DNA of 40,059 nucleotides. Source: SURF-32 sp964648365 (lineage in GTDB: Bacteria; Planctomycetota; Phycisphaerae; UBA1845). Position numbers and translations under genes: made by a program. The notes below the pieces were generated by a model, which saw only the letters and a list, made by a program, of their open reading frames with translations, ran no database searches and was not told the DNA's origin. The stretch lies in contig CAZYLK010000037.1 in the NCBI GenBank assembly GCA_964648365.1, positions 1-40,059 on the forward strand, written 5' to 3'. Shown here piece by piece: positions 16,014 to 24,219 of this stretch; within the stretch, counting starts at the first letter, position 1, and the number at the start of each line of letters is the position of its first letter.

Positions 16014-16340
16014 TCAGTTTCTTGTAACGGATCGATCGATGGCGCGTTCGGCCGCACTCCGGATCAGTCGTTCGGCCTCATACCACTCAGAACAGTCCGG
16101 ACAGCCCTCCGCCGTCACATGCTGCTCAAACAGCGACACCAGTAGTTGCTCAGCCTCATTGAGTTGCTCGGGCGGGCGGTTCTGGATTTCCGCCAGGCGT
16201 TCCAATTCCCAGGAAGCCAGACACCGGCGCTCGCCCGCCAGAACCGCTCTGAGGCGCGCCAGATGCGCTTCAACCACGGCGTCGCCGTCGCCATCACTCT
16301 TCGCCACGACCGCACCTGCGTCAACGTCGCGTTGGCCCAT
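16014..16340 (-). CDS. Small soluble protein with H-x5-C-x2-C motif
   Basis: 108 residues from ATG 16338-16340, set by AAAGGAGA just upstream; the longer frame to 16394 lacks such a site. The protein is charged and helical, with HLARLRAVLAGERRCLASWE, EQLLVSLFEQ, then HVTAEGCPDCSEWYEAERLI. The His-x5-Cys-x2-Cys resembles, but does not match, the His-x3-Cys-x2-Cys of zinc-binding anti-sigma factors. It faces the sigma-factor gene tail to tail. A sigma-related role is possible but unproven; there is no membrane segment. Confidence 0.6.
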   Translation of the reverse strand: MGQRDVDAGAVVAKSDGDGDAVVEAHLARLRAVLAGERRCLASWELERLAEIQNRPPEQLNEAEQLLVSLFEQHVTAEGCPDCSEWYEAERLIRSAAERAIDRSVTRN

Positions 16341-16641
16341 GACCACTCTCCTTTGAATCACCCAACACCAGACGCTTACCGACAGGGGCCGCAACCTCTG
16401 TCAACCTCGTCGTCCTCCCTACAGTACGACCGCCCCAAGCCCGTGTTACACGTCCCACCGTCGCCTCCACACATTCCTACGTCGGGTTTGGGTTGTGTTT
16501 GGGCGTAACGTCGCGCATTCGCCAAGCCCCCGCCAAACCCCCTCCGCGAATTGACGCACCTTGCTCCGCGGGGGAGTATCGGACGGTGGCTCCCGTGCGG
16601 GCCGGCGCTTCTGACGACAGCAAAAGAGACGAGATGGACGG
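16341..16641. other. Gene-free divergent region
   Basis: About 300 bases between the divergently transcribed small Cys gene and prpB. No repeat, terminator or convincing promoter is seen. Short open frames here are Pro/Ser-rich noise. Confidence 0.5.
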
Positions 16642-17505
16642 ATGACCACCCCCCTTTCCCCCAACGCTCAGCGCAGTGCGAAACTCCGCGAATTACTCCG
16701 CGCCGGCACCGTCGTCATGCCCGGGGCGATCAACGCCCTTTCTGCTCGGCTCATCGAGCGCGCCGGGTTTGACGCGATCTATCTGTCCGGCGCGGTGCTG
16801 GCCAATTCGGTGGGCGGTGTGCCGGACGTCGGGATCATGACGCTCAGCGAGGCGCGCGATCACGCCGGCCACGCTGCCTCGTCGACGAGCATCCCGATCC
16901 TGATGGACGCTGATACGGGCTACGGCGGGGCCGACAACGCCGCCCGCACCGTTCGCGTGCTCGAGTCCGTCGGCGTCAGCGCCATCCACCTCGAAGACCA
17001 GGAGTTCCCGAAGCGCTGCGGGCATCTCGACGGCAAGAAGCTCGTGCCGCAGGATGAATTCTGCGTCAAGATCGCCTCCGCGGCCGCGGCCAAGGCCAGC
17101 CCGGATTTCGTCATTCTCGCCCGCACCGACGCCCGCGGCGTCACCGGCTACGACGACGCCGTCGCTCGCGCTCATGCGTACCTCAAGGCCGGCGCTGACG
17201 GGATTTTTCCCGAAGCGCTGCAAGGCCGCGAGGAACTGGAACGCTTCGCCCGCGACGTGCCGAGCACCATCCTGCTCGCCAACATGACCGAATTCGGCAA
17301 GACGCCTTATTTTACCGCCGACGAGTTCGCGGCGATGGGCTACCGCATCGTCATCTTCCCGGTCACGCTGCAGCGGGTCGCTATGGGTGCGATGGAGCGG
17401 GCGCTGACGGCGCTCAAGGCCGAGGGCACGCAGAAGTCCTTCGTCGACCAGATGCAGACGCGGCCGGCGCTGTACGACCTGCTGGGCTATGATGCGAAGG
17501 CGTAG
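16642..17505 (+). CDS. prpB: Methylisocitrate lyase-type enzyme (isocitrate lyase/PEP mutase family)
   Basis: 287 residues, the normal PrpB length. It would cleave 2-methylisocitrate to pyruvate and succinate. Seen in order: GAINALSARLIERAGFDAIY, SGAVLANSVGG, the metal-binding MDADTGYGG, HLEDQEFPKRCGHLDGKKL with the catalytic Cys, ILARTDARG and FPVTLQRVAMGAMERAL. The KRCGHL form separates lyases from PEP mutases. The gene lies about 700 bases before the citrate-synthase-family gene with only a small DUF5678-like gene between, so prpB and prpC probably work together. The start at 16642 fits the family, which often opens with a few extra residues before the AKLRELLRAG-like helix. Confidence 0.92.
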   Translation: MTTPLSPNAQRSAKLRELLRAGTVVMPGAINALSARLIERAGFDAIYLSGAVLANSVGGVPDVGIMTLSEARDHAGHAASSTSIPILMDADTGYGGADNAARTVRVLESVGVSAIHLEDQEFPKRCGHLDGKKLVPQDEFCVKIASAAAAKASPDFVILARTDARGVTGYDDAVARAHAYLKAGADGIFPEALQGREELERFARDVPSTILLANMTEFGKTPYFTADEFAAMGYRIVIFPVTLQRVAMGAMERALTALKAEGTQKSFVDQMQTRPALYDLLGYDAKA

Positions 17506-17607
17506 GGCTGGCCGGCCGGGCGCAGCGCCGCGGCGTCCGACTTGTCGAGCCCTTCGACAGGGTGCAAATCCGTCGTGGCCGGGTCAGACTCCTGATAAGA
17601 GACTGCC

Positions 17608-17808
17608 ATGAGCACCGATTTCGCCTGGCTGGCCGAGCACAGCCTTGAGATATACGAGAAGTACGCCGGACGTTGGATCGCAGTCTTCAACGGCGCCGTC
17701 ATCGCGACCGGGGACACAGCCGACGAGGCGGCGCGGGCGGCTGACATGAATCATCAAGGCGAGCTGTACATTCTGGAGTGGATCGAGCCGGAATCGGAGC
17801 ACGTCTGA
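17608..17808 (+). CDS. Small DUF5678-like protein
   Basis: 66 residues from ATG 17608. The core HSLEIYEKYAGRWIAVFNGA, then VIATGDTADEAARAA and LYILEWIEPE, matches the pattern of DUF5678-type small proteins (a Trp-Ile-Ala-Val strand, a Gly turn and a helix). Function unknown; there is no membrane segment or signal. It sits between prpB and prpC on the same strand, which suggests co-transcription but does not show a role in that pathway. Confidence 0.65.
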   Translation: MSTDFAWLAEHSLEIYEKYAGRWIAVFNGAVIATGDTADEAARAADMNHQGELYILEWIEPESEHV

Positions 17809-17983
17809 TGGCCGTCTTTCAGTGGCGGCGGCATGGGCGCGGATGCACGCAGCGGGTGCGTGACGCATTGGGCAGCTCAAGGTGGGCGTTCGCCGAGCGC
17901 GAATCGGGTGGCAGGGTCTGCCGAAGGCAGGCCGTGGTATGCTGGAACGTCATTCCCCCAAACGCTGCACGCCTGCTGCGATC

Positions 17984-18013
17984 GCCACGGCCTCGAAGAC
18001 GAGACCGTGCCAC
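17984..18013. repeat. GCCACGG...CCGTGCCAC hairpin repeat, copy 2
   Basis: Identical over 30 bases to 7974-8003. The rest of the 400-base stretch 17809-18212 before prpC holds no supported gene. Confidence 0.9.
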
Positions 18014-18212
18014 CCGCCCAACCTGTCATGCCCCCACGCAGCCGCCGGCGACACCTGCACTACCGAATCCTGGAGCTCTCCGCTACACTTCCCCCGTTCC
18101 GGCAGTCCTCGACACCCGTGCAGAGTCACGGCACCGTCGAGCGTGCGTCGCCGGTGTGGGTGGCTTCCGGCCTGCGGCCGGGGCTGTGGATGGCCGTGGA
18201 CAGGAGCGTGTC

Positions 18213-19436
18213 GTGAGCTTGGAAGGGTTCAAACCCGGTCTGGAAGGCGTGATCGCCGGAACGACCGACATCTGCTGCGTCGATCAGGGGCAACTGCTTT
18301 ATCGGGGCTACCCGATCGCGGAACTGGCGGAAAAGGCTTCTTTCACGCAGGTTGCTCACCTCCTCCTGTACGGCGAACTACCGACGGACCCGCAGCACGA
18401 GGCCTTCGTGAAGATGCTGGACGGCTTCCACGGACTCGCCCCGGGCGTCGTCGAAGCTCTTCGCCAGATCCCGAAAACGGCGCCGATGATGGACGTGTTG
18501 CGCACCGGCGTGTCGATGGCCGGTCACTTCGACGCCACCGGCGGGTCGTCGCCGGACGACCTGCGCAAGCGGGCGGTGTGGCTGCTGGCGGTCTGCTCGG
18601 ACGTGCTGGCCGCCCGGTTCCGGCTGCTCAACGGCAAGGAGCCGGTGAAGCCCAAGCCCGGGCTGACCCACGCGGCCCAGATCCTCTACATGTGCCACGG
18701 CGCCGAACCGGATGATACGTCGAGCCGTCTGCTCGACCTGACGCTGATCCTCTACGCCGAGCACGACTTCAACGCCAGTACCTTCACCTGCCGCGTCATA
18801 GGCTCGACCGAGTCGGACATGGTCTCGTCGGTGGTCGGAGCGATCGGCGCGCTGAAAGGACCGCTGCACGGCGGCGCCAACGAGAAGGCGATGGAGTTGA
18901 TCTCGCGTTTCAAGTCCGCCCAGGAGGCGGATGCGTGGGTGCAGAATGCCCTTGCCCGCAAGGAGAAGGTCATGGGCTTCGGGCACCGCGTCTACAAGAA
19001 CNNNNNNNNNNAGGCCTTCGAGGAGATCGGGGAGGCGGGCCGGGCCGAGCAGTGGCTGGCCGACGCCCTCGCCGCGAAGCGGAAGATCATGGGCTTCGGG
19101 CACCGCGTCTACAAGAACGGCGATCATCGTGCTCACATACTGGAGCGCGAGATGCGGATTCTTGCGAAGCAGAAAGGCCGCGAGAACCTGGTCGCGGTCT
19201 ACGATGCGATCAAAAACCCGATCGTCAACAAAGACAAGCCGATCTATCCCAACGTCGATTATCCCTGCGGGCTGACGTATTACCTGCTCGACCTGCCATT
19301 GGACCTGTATACGCCGCTGTTCGTGTGCAGCCGCGTGTCGGGCTGGTGTGCCCACTACATCGAGCAGCAGGTGGACAACCGCATCTACCGTCCGCTGAGC
19401 CACTACGTCGGGCCGGCTCTGCGGTCGGTGCCCTGA
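18213..19436 (+). CDS. prpC: Citrate synthase-family protein, probably 2-methylcitrate synthase; assembly chimera
   Basis: Starts at GTG 18213 with AGGAG at 18202-18206. It would condense propionyl-CoA with oxaloacetate, and possibly acetyl-CoA as well. Family stretches: GLEGVIAGTTDICCVDQGQL, YRGYPIAELAEKASF, HDFNASTFTCRVIGSTESDM, GPLHGGANEKAMELI, MGFGHRVYKN, NVDYPCGLTYYLLDLP and SRVSGWCAHYIEQQ. MGFGHRVYKN occurs twice, at about residues 253 and 292, around a 10-N gap. A 32-base stretch is repeated exactly (18970-19001 and 19087-19118). Collapsing it removes 117 bases (39 codons) in frame and leaves about 368 residues, the normal length. The methylcitrate reading rests on prpB next door. Confidence 0.85.
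   Translation: MSLEGFKPGLEGVIAGTTDICCVDQGQLLYRGYPIAELAEKASFTQVAHLLLYGELPTDPQHEAFVKMLDGFHGLAPGVVEALRQIPKTAPMMDVLRTGVSMAGHFDATGGSSPDDLRKRAVWLLAVCSDVLAARFRLLNGKEPVKPKPGLTHAAQILYMCHGAEPDDTSSRLLDLTLILYAEHDFNASTFTCRVIGSTESDMVSSVVGAIGALKGPLHGGANEKAMELISRFKSAQEADAWVQNALARKEKVMGFGHRVYKNXXXXAFEEIGEAGRAEQWLADALAAKRKIMGFGHRVYKNGDHRAHILEREMRILAKQKGRENLVAVYDAIKNPIVNKDKPIYPNVDYPCGLTYYLLDLPLDLYTPLFVCSRVSGWCAHYIEQQVDNRIYRPLSHYVGPALRSVP
19002..19011. other. Assembly gap of 10 N inside prpC
   Basis: Ten N placed directly after a 32-base stretch that is repeated 85 bases later. The left contig ends exactly at the end of that repeat, which is typical of two contigs joined without being overlapped. Confidence 0.99.
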
Positions 19437-19536
19437 TCGGCGTCCGTCGCGGAGCAGGTTGCTTCACGTCCGGCGGCGCCTCTGTCCAGGAAAGCGCCAG
19501 GCGCGACTTGCTGCGGTCGACGTGCCGGTGCCTTCG

Positions 19537-19554
19537 CGCGGGCAGAAGCCCGCG
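19537..19554. repeat. CGCGGGC-agaa-GCCCGCG hairpin
   Basis: Perfect 7-base stem with a 4-base loop in the gap between the convergent prpC and glycosyltransferase genes. Related in sequence to the arms of the inverted repeat at 4896-5052. It has no T-run, so it is more likely a dispersed palindrome than a terminator. Confidence 0.6.
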
Positions 19555-19600
19555 GCTCGGTGGAGGGGCGCGATGCCGCACAGCGACGATCGAGAATCGC

Positions 19601-21136
19601 TTACGGACGCTTGCGCGTCAGCACCGCCAGATAGGTCGATCCCCAGATGCCGCGGTTGCGCAGGTAGCGCCGATCCTCGTCGATGTAGATTGGTTCCTTT
19701 CGCAACTCGTACTCGTCCGCGATGTCCGACTGGAAGAAGTCGGTGAGGAAGCCGTCGAGGCTGACGATGAGGTCGGGGCGCGTCGCCCGGACGTAGCCGG
19801 CCGGGATCGCGCCGGCGAGGCCGTTGGGCCGCTGCTGCGGCACGGCCATGGGGTGATACGCCAGCGCGTCCGGGCTGACCAGCGCGCCGCCGTCAAGGAT
19901 TTTTCCACGAAACACGAACCCCAGGCCGCCGATCTCGGAAGTGAGCAGCCGGGCGTCGGGATGCTCGCCGTAAAGTTCCGCGCCGATTTCAAGGTATTTG
20001 CGCACGCGGGCGCCGGTCGCGAGTTCGCTGTAGAGGGTCGGCGTTGTGGCTGCGCCCAGGCAAGTCTGCACGAGCAGCAGCCCGGTCGGCAACCACGCAA
20101 TGGCGAACAGCGCCGTGACCGCGCGCCCGCCCCGGATGCGCGCCAGGGCGAACAGCGCGACGAACGCCGGGAGCGTAAACAGCGGCACGTACCAGGGGAA
20201 TACGAGAACGCGCTTGACGGCGTAGGCTGACAGCACGGCCGCGCCCATCACGGCGATCGCCAACAGCGCCGGCGGCAGCTTGGCACGCTGCGCCGCGTTC
20301 TTTCGCCGCCAATCTACGCCGGCGGCGATCGCGCACACGGCGAGCGCGGCCGCCCAGGCGACGATCATCCAGCGCCGCGTCGGCCCATAGTCGTCGATCA
20401 TCACGCCCTTTCCCGCGACGGAGAGGAAGTTCAGCGTGGTCAACTGGAACACGCGGTCCTTCGCCGCAACCGACTGGGGGATGAGCGTCCCAAAGAAGCT
20501 TAACCCGTACACGACAAATGGCGCCGCACCGAGAAGGGCGTTCGGTAGCGCTGCCCGCCACGCCACGCGGCGCTCGAACCCGTTCAGCACAAGGAGAACG
20601 ACCAGATAAGCGCCCGCTTCGAAGCGAACGAACACCGCGGCCGCTGCCACCGCAAACGCCGCCGCCCGCCCGCACTGGTAGAGCCAGAACGACGTGCCCA
20701 GCAGCGCCATGGCCAGCGGGGTTTCCATCAGGCCGACACTGCTGACGAAGCAGCACGACACGACGATGAGCGTCGTGCCGAAGTCGGTGACGAAGTCGCG
20801 CCGGCCGGTCAGTTGACGCACCGCCGCGACCCACGCCATGCAACCGCCGACCAGAATCGCACAGTTGAGAATCGCCACGGCCGCCGGCTGCGCGCCGAAG
20901 ACCAGGAACACGCCCGCGACGAGCATCGTCCACGCAGAAGACGACGATGCCATCAACGGTTCGTCGAGGTGGTAATACGGGCGGCCGTGCTGTGCGAGGT
21001 TGTCCGCGATGCGGAAGTGGATGTATGCGTCGTCCATGGCGTAGACGCGGAGCGCCCAATGGCTCCAGGCGACGGCCAGCGCGAGCACCAGGTAGGCCCA
21101 GGCGTGCTTTGAGCTTTGTTGCCGGCGTTCATCCAT
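19601..21136 (-). CDS. GT-C-type membrane glycosyltransferase-like protein, paralog 1
   Basis: 511 residues from ATG 21134-21136; a TTG 20 codons earlier is possible. About ten membrane segments are visible, for example AYLVLALAVAWSHWAL, LIVVSCCFVSSVGLMETPLA and ALFAIAWLPTGLLLVQTCLG. The first loop has YAMDDAYIHFRIADNLAQHG, the Asp-Asp loop motif of GT-C enzymes resembling the arabinofuranosyltransferase (AftB) group. Such enzymes transfer sugars from polyprenyl phosphate carriers outside the membrane. The soluble C-terminal part has SEIGGLGFVFRGKILDGGAL and ends GSTYLAVLTRKRP. The next minus-strand gene upstream is a same-length paralog. Confidence 0.7.
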   Translation of the reverse strand: MDERRQQSSKHAWAYLVLALAVAWSHWALRVYAMDDAYIHFRIADNLAQHGRPYYHLDEPLMASSSSAWTMLVAGVFLVFGAQPAAVAILNCAILVGGCMAWVAAVRQLTGRRDFVTDFGTTLIVVSCCFVSSVGLMETPLAMALLGTSFWLYQCGRAAAFAVAAAAVFVRFEAGAYLVVLLVLNGFERRVAWRAALPNALLGAAPFVVYGLSFFGTLIPQSVAAKDRVFQLTTLNFLSVAGKGVMIDDYGPTRRWMIVAWAAALAVCAIAAGVDWRRKNAAQRAKLPPALLAIAVMGAAVLSAYAVKRVLVFPWYVPLFTLPAFVALFALARIRGGRAVTALFAIAWLPTGLLLVQTCLGAATTPTLYSELATGARVRKYLEIGAELYGEHPDARLLTSEIGGLGFVFRGKILDGGALVSPDALAYHPMAVPQQRPNGLAGAIPAGYVRATRPDLIVSLDGFLTDFFQSDIADEYELRKEPIYIDEDRRYLRNRGIWGSTYLAVLTRKRP

Positions 21137-21299
21137 CTTGGAGGCTCGTTCTGGTGAGTGTATGGCCGAACTCGTGTCCCGTCGCTTCAGCCTCAAGTCT
21201 CACTGCTCAAGAGCAGTGGCACCCGCGGCAGTAGTCGCACCAGGTGGCATACCACGCAGCGCCGGGCGACTCATTCCTGCCGTGCGTGAGGCGCGCATA

Positions 21300-22835
21300 C
21301 TACGGTTGCTTCCGCGTGAGCACCGCCATGTACGTCGAGCCCCACAACTGCCGGTTGAACAGGAACGGCCGATCTTCCTCCAGATAGATAGGCTCCTTGC
21401 GCAACTCATACTCGCCGACCAGATCGGAGTCGAAGAAGTCGAGGAGGAAGGCGTCGAGGCTGACGATGAGATCCGGCCGTTCGTCGCGGATGTACTGCGT
21501 GGGGATGGCGCCGGTCATGCCGTGCGGTCGCTGATGCGGCACGGCCAGCGGGTGATAGCGAAGCACCTCGGGACTCACCAGGCCCCCGGCGTCAAGAATC
21601 CGCCCTCCGAACGCATAGCCCAGGCCCCCGATCTCCGAGGTCATCAGGCGGGCGTCGGGATGCGACTGGCGCAGCTCCGCGCCGAGTTCCAGGTACTTCC
21701 GGACGCGGGCGCAGGTCGTGGACTCGCTGTAGAGTGTCCGCGCGGTGGCCGCGGCCAGGCAATTCTGCGCCAGCGACACGCCGGTCGGGATCCATGCGAT
21801 GCCGAACAGCACCATGATCGCCCGCCGACCGGTCAGGCGGGCAGCGGCGAAGAGGAAGATGAACAGCGGCAGCGAGAACAGCGGCATGTACCACGGAAAG
21901 ACCAGCACACACTTGACCGCGTAGCCCGTCAGCACAATCCCGCCCATGGCGCCGAGGCCGATCAGCAGGCGGCGGTCCTGCGCCGGCGCGCGGTTTTCGA
22001 CAGGGTCGCGCCGAAGCAGGCAGGCCGCGGTTCCGCCGACCAGTCCGAGTGTCCACGTGATGACGAGCCATCGCGGCGGCGTGCCGTCTTTGCCGATCAG
22101 CAGGCTGTTGGCGACTACGGAGAGAAAGTCGCCCAGGCTCAACTGGTACACCTGCTGCTTGGCTGCCATCGTGCCCGGGATCACCGTACCGAAGAAGGCG
22201 AGATCGTAGACCAGCAGCGGCGCCGCACCGAGCAGCGCCGCGGCCGCGGCCTTGGCCGGGTGAACGCGGCGTTCGGCCAGGTTCGCGAGCCAAAGCACGA
22301 GCAGGTAGACCGCCGCCTCCAGCCGGACGAACACCGCAAGGCCGAGCAGCACGAACGCGAACGCGCGACCCTTCTGGTATTGCCACAGGGCCGCTCCCAG
22401 TAGCAGCATCGCCAATGGCGATTCCATCAACCCGACGCTGCTGACGAAGCAGGCGGATACCACGATCAGCGTCGTGCCGAAGTCGGTGGCGAAGTCCCGC
22501 CGTCCGGTTATCCCTCGCACGGCCGCGACCCAGACGACGCACGTCAGGCCGAGGATCAGCGCGTTGAGCGGCGCGACTGCGTCCGGCGTCGCCCCGAACA
22601 ACGTGAAAACGCCCGCCTCCAGGAGGGTCCACACGGACGACGACGACGCTTTCAGCGGCTCGTCGAGGTGGTAGTAGGGCCGCCCGTTCTGGGCGAGATG
22701 ATCCGCGATGCGGATGTGGATGTAGGCATCGTCCATCGCGTAGACGCGCAGGGTCCAGTGGCTCCAGAGCACGGCCAGCCCGAGCGCGGCGTACGCCCAG
22801 GTGTGGTTGCCGCGGGTTGTGCGTAGTTCGCTCAT
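21300..22835 (-). CDS. GT-C-type membrane glycosyltransferase-like protein, paralog 2
   Basis: 511 residues from ATG 22833-22835, the same length as paralog 1 from the equivalent start; an ATG 20 codons earlier (22895) is in frame. It shares the whole layout: YAMDDAYIHIRIADHLAQNG, SSVGLMESPLAMLLLG, YAVKCVLVFPWYMPLFSLPL, SEIGGLGYAFGGRILDAGGL and the ending WGSTYMAVLTRKQP. Strong similarity runs along the full length, so the pair arose by tandem duplication. About 160 bases separate the two genes. Donor and acceptor are unknown; envelope glycan or glycoprotein assembly is a reasonable inference. Confidence 0.7.
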   Translation of the reverse strand: MSELRTTRGNHTWAYAALGLAVLWSHWTLRVYAMDDAYIHIRIADHLAQNGRPYYHLDEPLKASSSSVWTLLEAGVFTLFGATPDAVAPLNALILGLTCVVWVAAVRGITGRRDFATDFGTTLIVVSACFVSSVGLMESPLAMLLLGAALWQYQKGRAFAFVLLGLAVFVRLEAAVYLLVLWLANLAERRVHPAKAAAAALLGAAPLLVYDLAFFGTVIPGTMAAKQQVYQLSLGDFLSVVANSLLIGKDGTPPRWLVITWTLGLVGGTAACLLRRDPVENRAPAQDRRLLIGLGAMGGIVLTGYAVKCVLVFPWYMPLFSLPLFIFLFAAARLTGRRAIMVLFGIAWIPTGVSLAQNCLAAATARTLYSESTTCARVRKYLELGAELRQSHPDARLMTSEIGGLGYAFGGRILDAGGLVSPEVLRYHPLAVPHQRPHGMTGAIPTQYIRDERPDLIVSLDAFLLDFFDSDLVGEYELRKEPIYLEEDRPFLFNRQLWGSTYMAVLTRKQP

Positions 22836-23115
22836 CAGACGGTTTTGCGATCCGGTGGTCGGGCCGGCGACGATTCCGCGCCGTGGCAGAGCCATCCGAT
22901 CGCCGCACGCTTACGCCGCCGGGCCAACGCGGGAGGCAGAGATACCGAATCGTCCGCCGAATCGCTACCGGGAGCGTCGCGGACGCGTTGTCCGTTTGGC
23001 CGGCGGCGCGCGGGGGGCGAGCCGTCCGGCTTCACCGCGGGGCGACCTGCGGATAGAGTCGAGCGTAACGCGAGTTCGGGACTTGCGACCGTCGTAATCT
23101 CCGCCGGAGCCGATC

Positions 23116-24024
23116 ATGCGCCACCTTTGTCGAATCGCCATCATCGTTACGACCCTGGCCGCCGCAGCGCACGCCCAGCGCGATTTCTCAAACGTCGAGG
23201 TTGCGGCGACGCACGTGGCCGGCAACGTCCACATGCTCACCGGCGCCGGCGGCAACATCGGCGTGTCGGCCGGGGTGGACGGCGTGCTGATCGTGGATGA
23301 TCAGTTTGCCCCGCTGGCCGAGAAGATCCGCGCCGCTATCGCCGGCATCACCGGCGGATCAAGCGACGTGACCTTCGTGCTCAACACGCACTGGCACGGC
23401 GATCACACCGGCGGCAACCCGCACTTCGGCCGCGATGCGACGATCATCGCCCACGCCAACGTCCGTCAGCGCCTGTCGAGCACTCAGACCCTCTTCGGCC
23501 GCACGGTCGAGCCGCTGCCGAAAGAGGGCCTGCCGGTGGTGACGTTCGAAGACGGCCTCTCGATCCATTTCAACGGCGAGGAGATCAAGGTGATGCACGT
23601 GCCACACAGCCATACCGACGGCGACAGCATCATCCACTTCATGCAGTCCAACGTCATCCACATGGGCGATACGTTCTTCGCCGACCGGTTCCCCTTCGTC
23701 GATCTCGATCACGGCGGCGACATCAACGGCCTGACCCGCACGATCGAACACGTCCTTGCGACCATGCCGCCCGACGCGAAGCTCATCCCCGGGCACGGGC
23801 CGCTGTCGAGCCGCGACGACCTGGTCGGGTATCTGGCGATGCTGAAGGGGACGACAGCGGTGGTGCTTCACGGTATTGCAGCGGGCAAGTCGCTGAAGGA
23901 TATCCAGGCTGCCGGGCTGCCGGAGACGTGGAAACGCTGGGCCAACAGCGACACGGCCAACGCCGACTGGATCGCGACCATTCACAAGAGCCTGACGCGA
24001 GGGGAGGTGGAGCAGAGGGAGTAA
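23116..24024 (+). CDS. Secreted metallo-beta-lactamase-fold hydrolase
   Basis: 302 residues. GGAG lies 6 bases before ATG 23116. A signal peptide (IAIIVTTLAAAAHA) should be cleaved before QRDF, giving a periplasmic enzyme. The metal-binding set of the MBL fold is complete: THWHGDHTGG at residues 91-100, PHSHTDGD at 163-170, MGDTFF and PGHGP. The substrate cannot be told; this branch includes lactamase-like, glyoxalase-like and quinoprotein-associated hydrolases. The last residues GEVEQRE and the TAA stop run into a GGGAGTAA repeat track, so the C-terminus may vary with repeat length. Confidence 0.9.
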   Translation: MRHLCRIAIIVTTLAAAAHAQRDFSNVEVAATHVAGNVHMLTGAGGNIGVSAGVDGVLIVDDQFAPLAEKIRAAIAGITGGSSDVTFVLNTHWHGDHTGGNPHFGRDATIIAHANVRQRLSSTQTLFGRTVEPLPKEGLPVVTFEDGLSIHFNGEEIKVMHVPHSHTDGDSIIHFMQSNVIHMGDTFFADRFPFVDLDHGGDINGLTRTIEHVLATMPPDAKLIPGHGPLSSRDDLVGYLAMLKGTTAVVLHGIAAGKSLKDIQAAGLPETWKRWANSDTANADWIATIHKSLTRGEVEQRE

Positions 24025-24060
24025 GGGAGTAAGGGAGTAAGGGAGTGAGGGAGTGAGGGG
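24016..24060. repeat. Tandem GGGAGTAA/GGGAGTGA track
   Basis: Five head-to-tail units at the end of the MBL gene; the first supplies the stop codon. Related to the 221-274 track. Confidence 0.85.
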
Positions 24061-24219
24061 AAGAGGGAAGAACTGGTGTCGGTGTTTCTTCCGTTACTCC
24101 TTCGCTGCCCGACTTCGTTACTCCCCGCGTTCTGACGGGAATCGCGATCCGCGCGGAGGATACGCACAGGATGGCCCGAAGCTCCACTGTCAGAGATCGA
24201 TGAGGTTTGGCGCCAACGC

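Noticed and set aside
19012..19086. Real internal duplication in citrate synthase
   Set aside because: The exact 32-base repeat at a contig end and the normal length after collapsing point to a scaffolding error.
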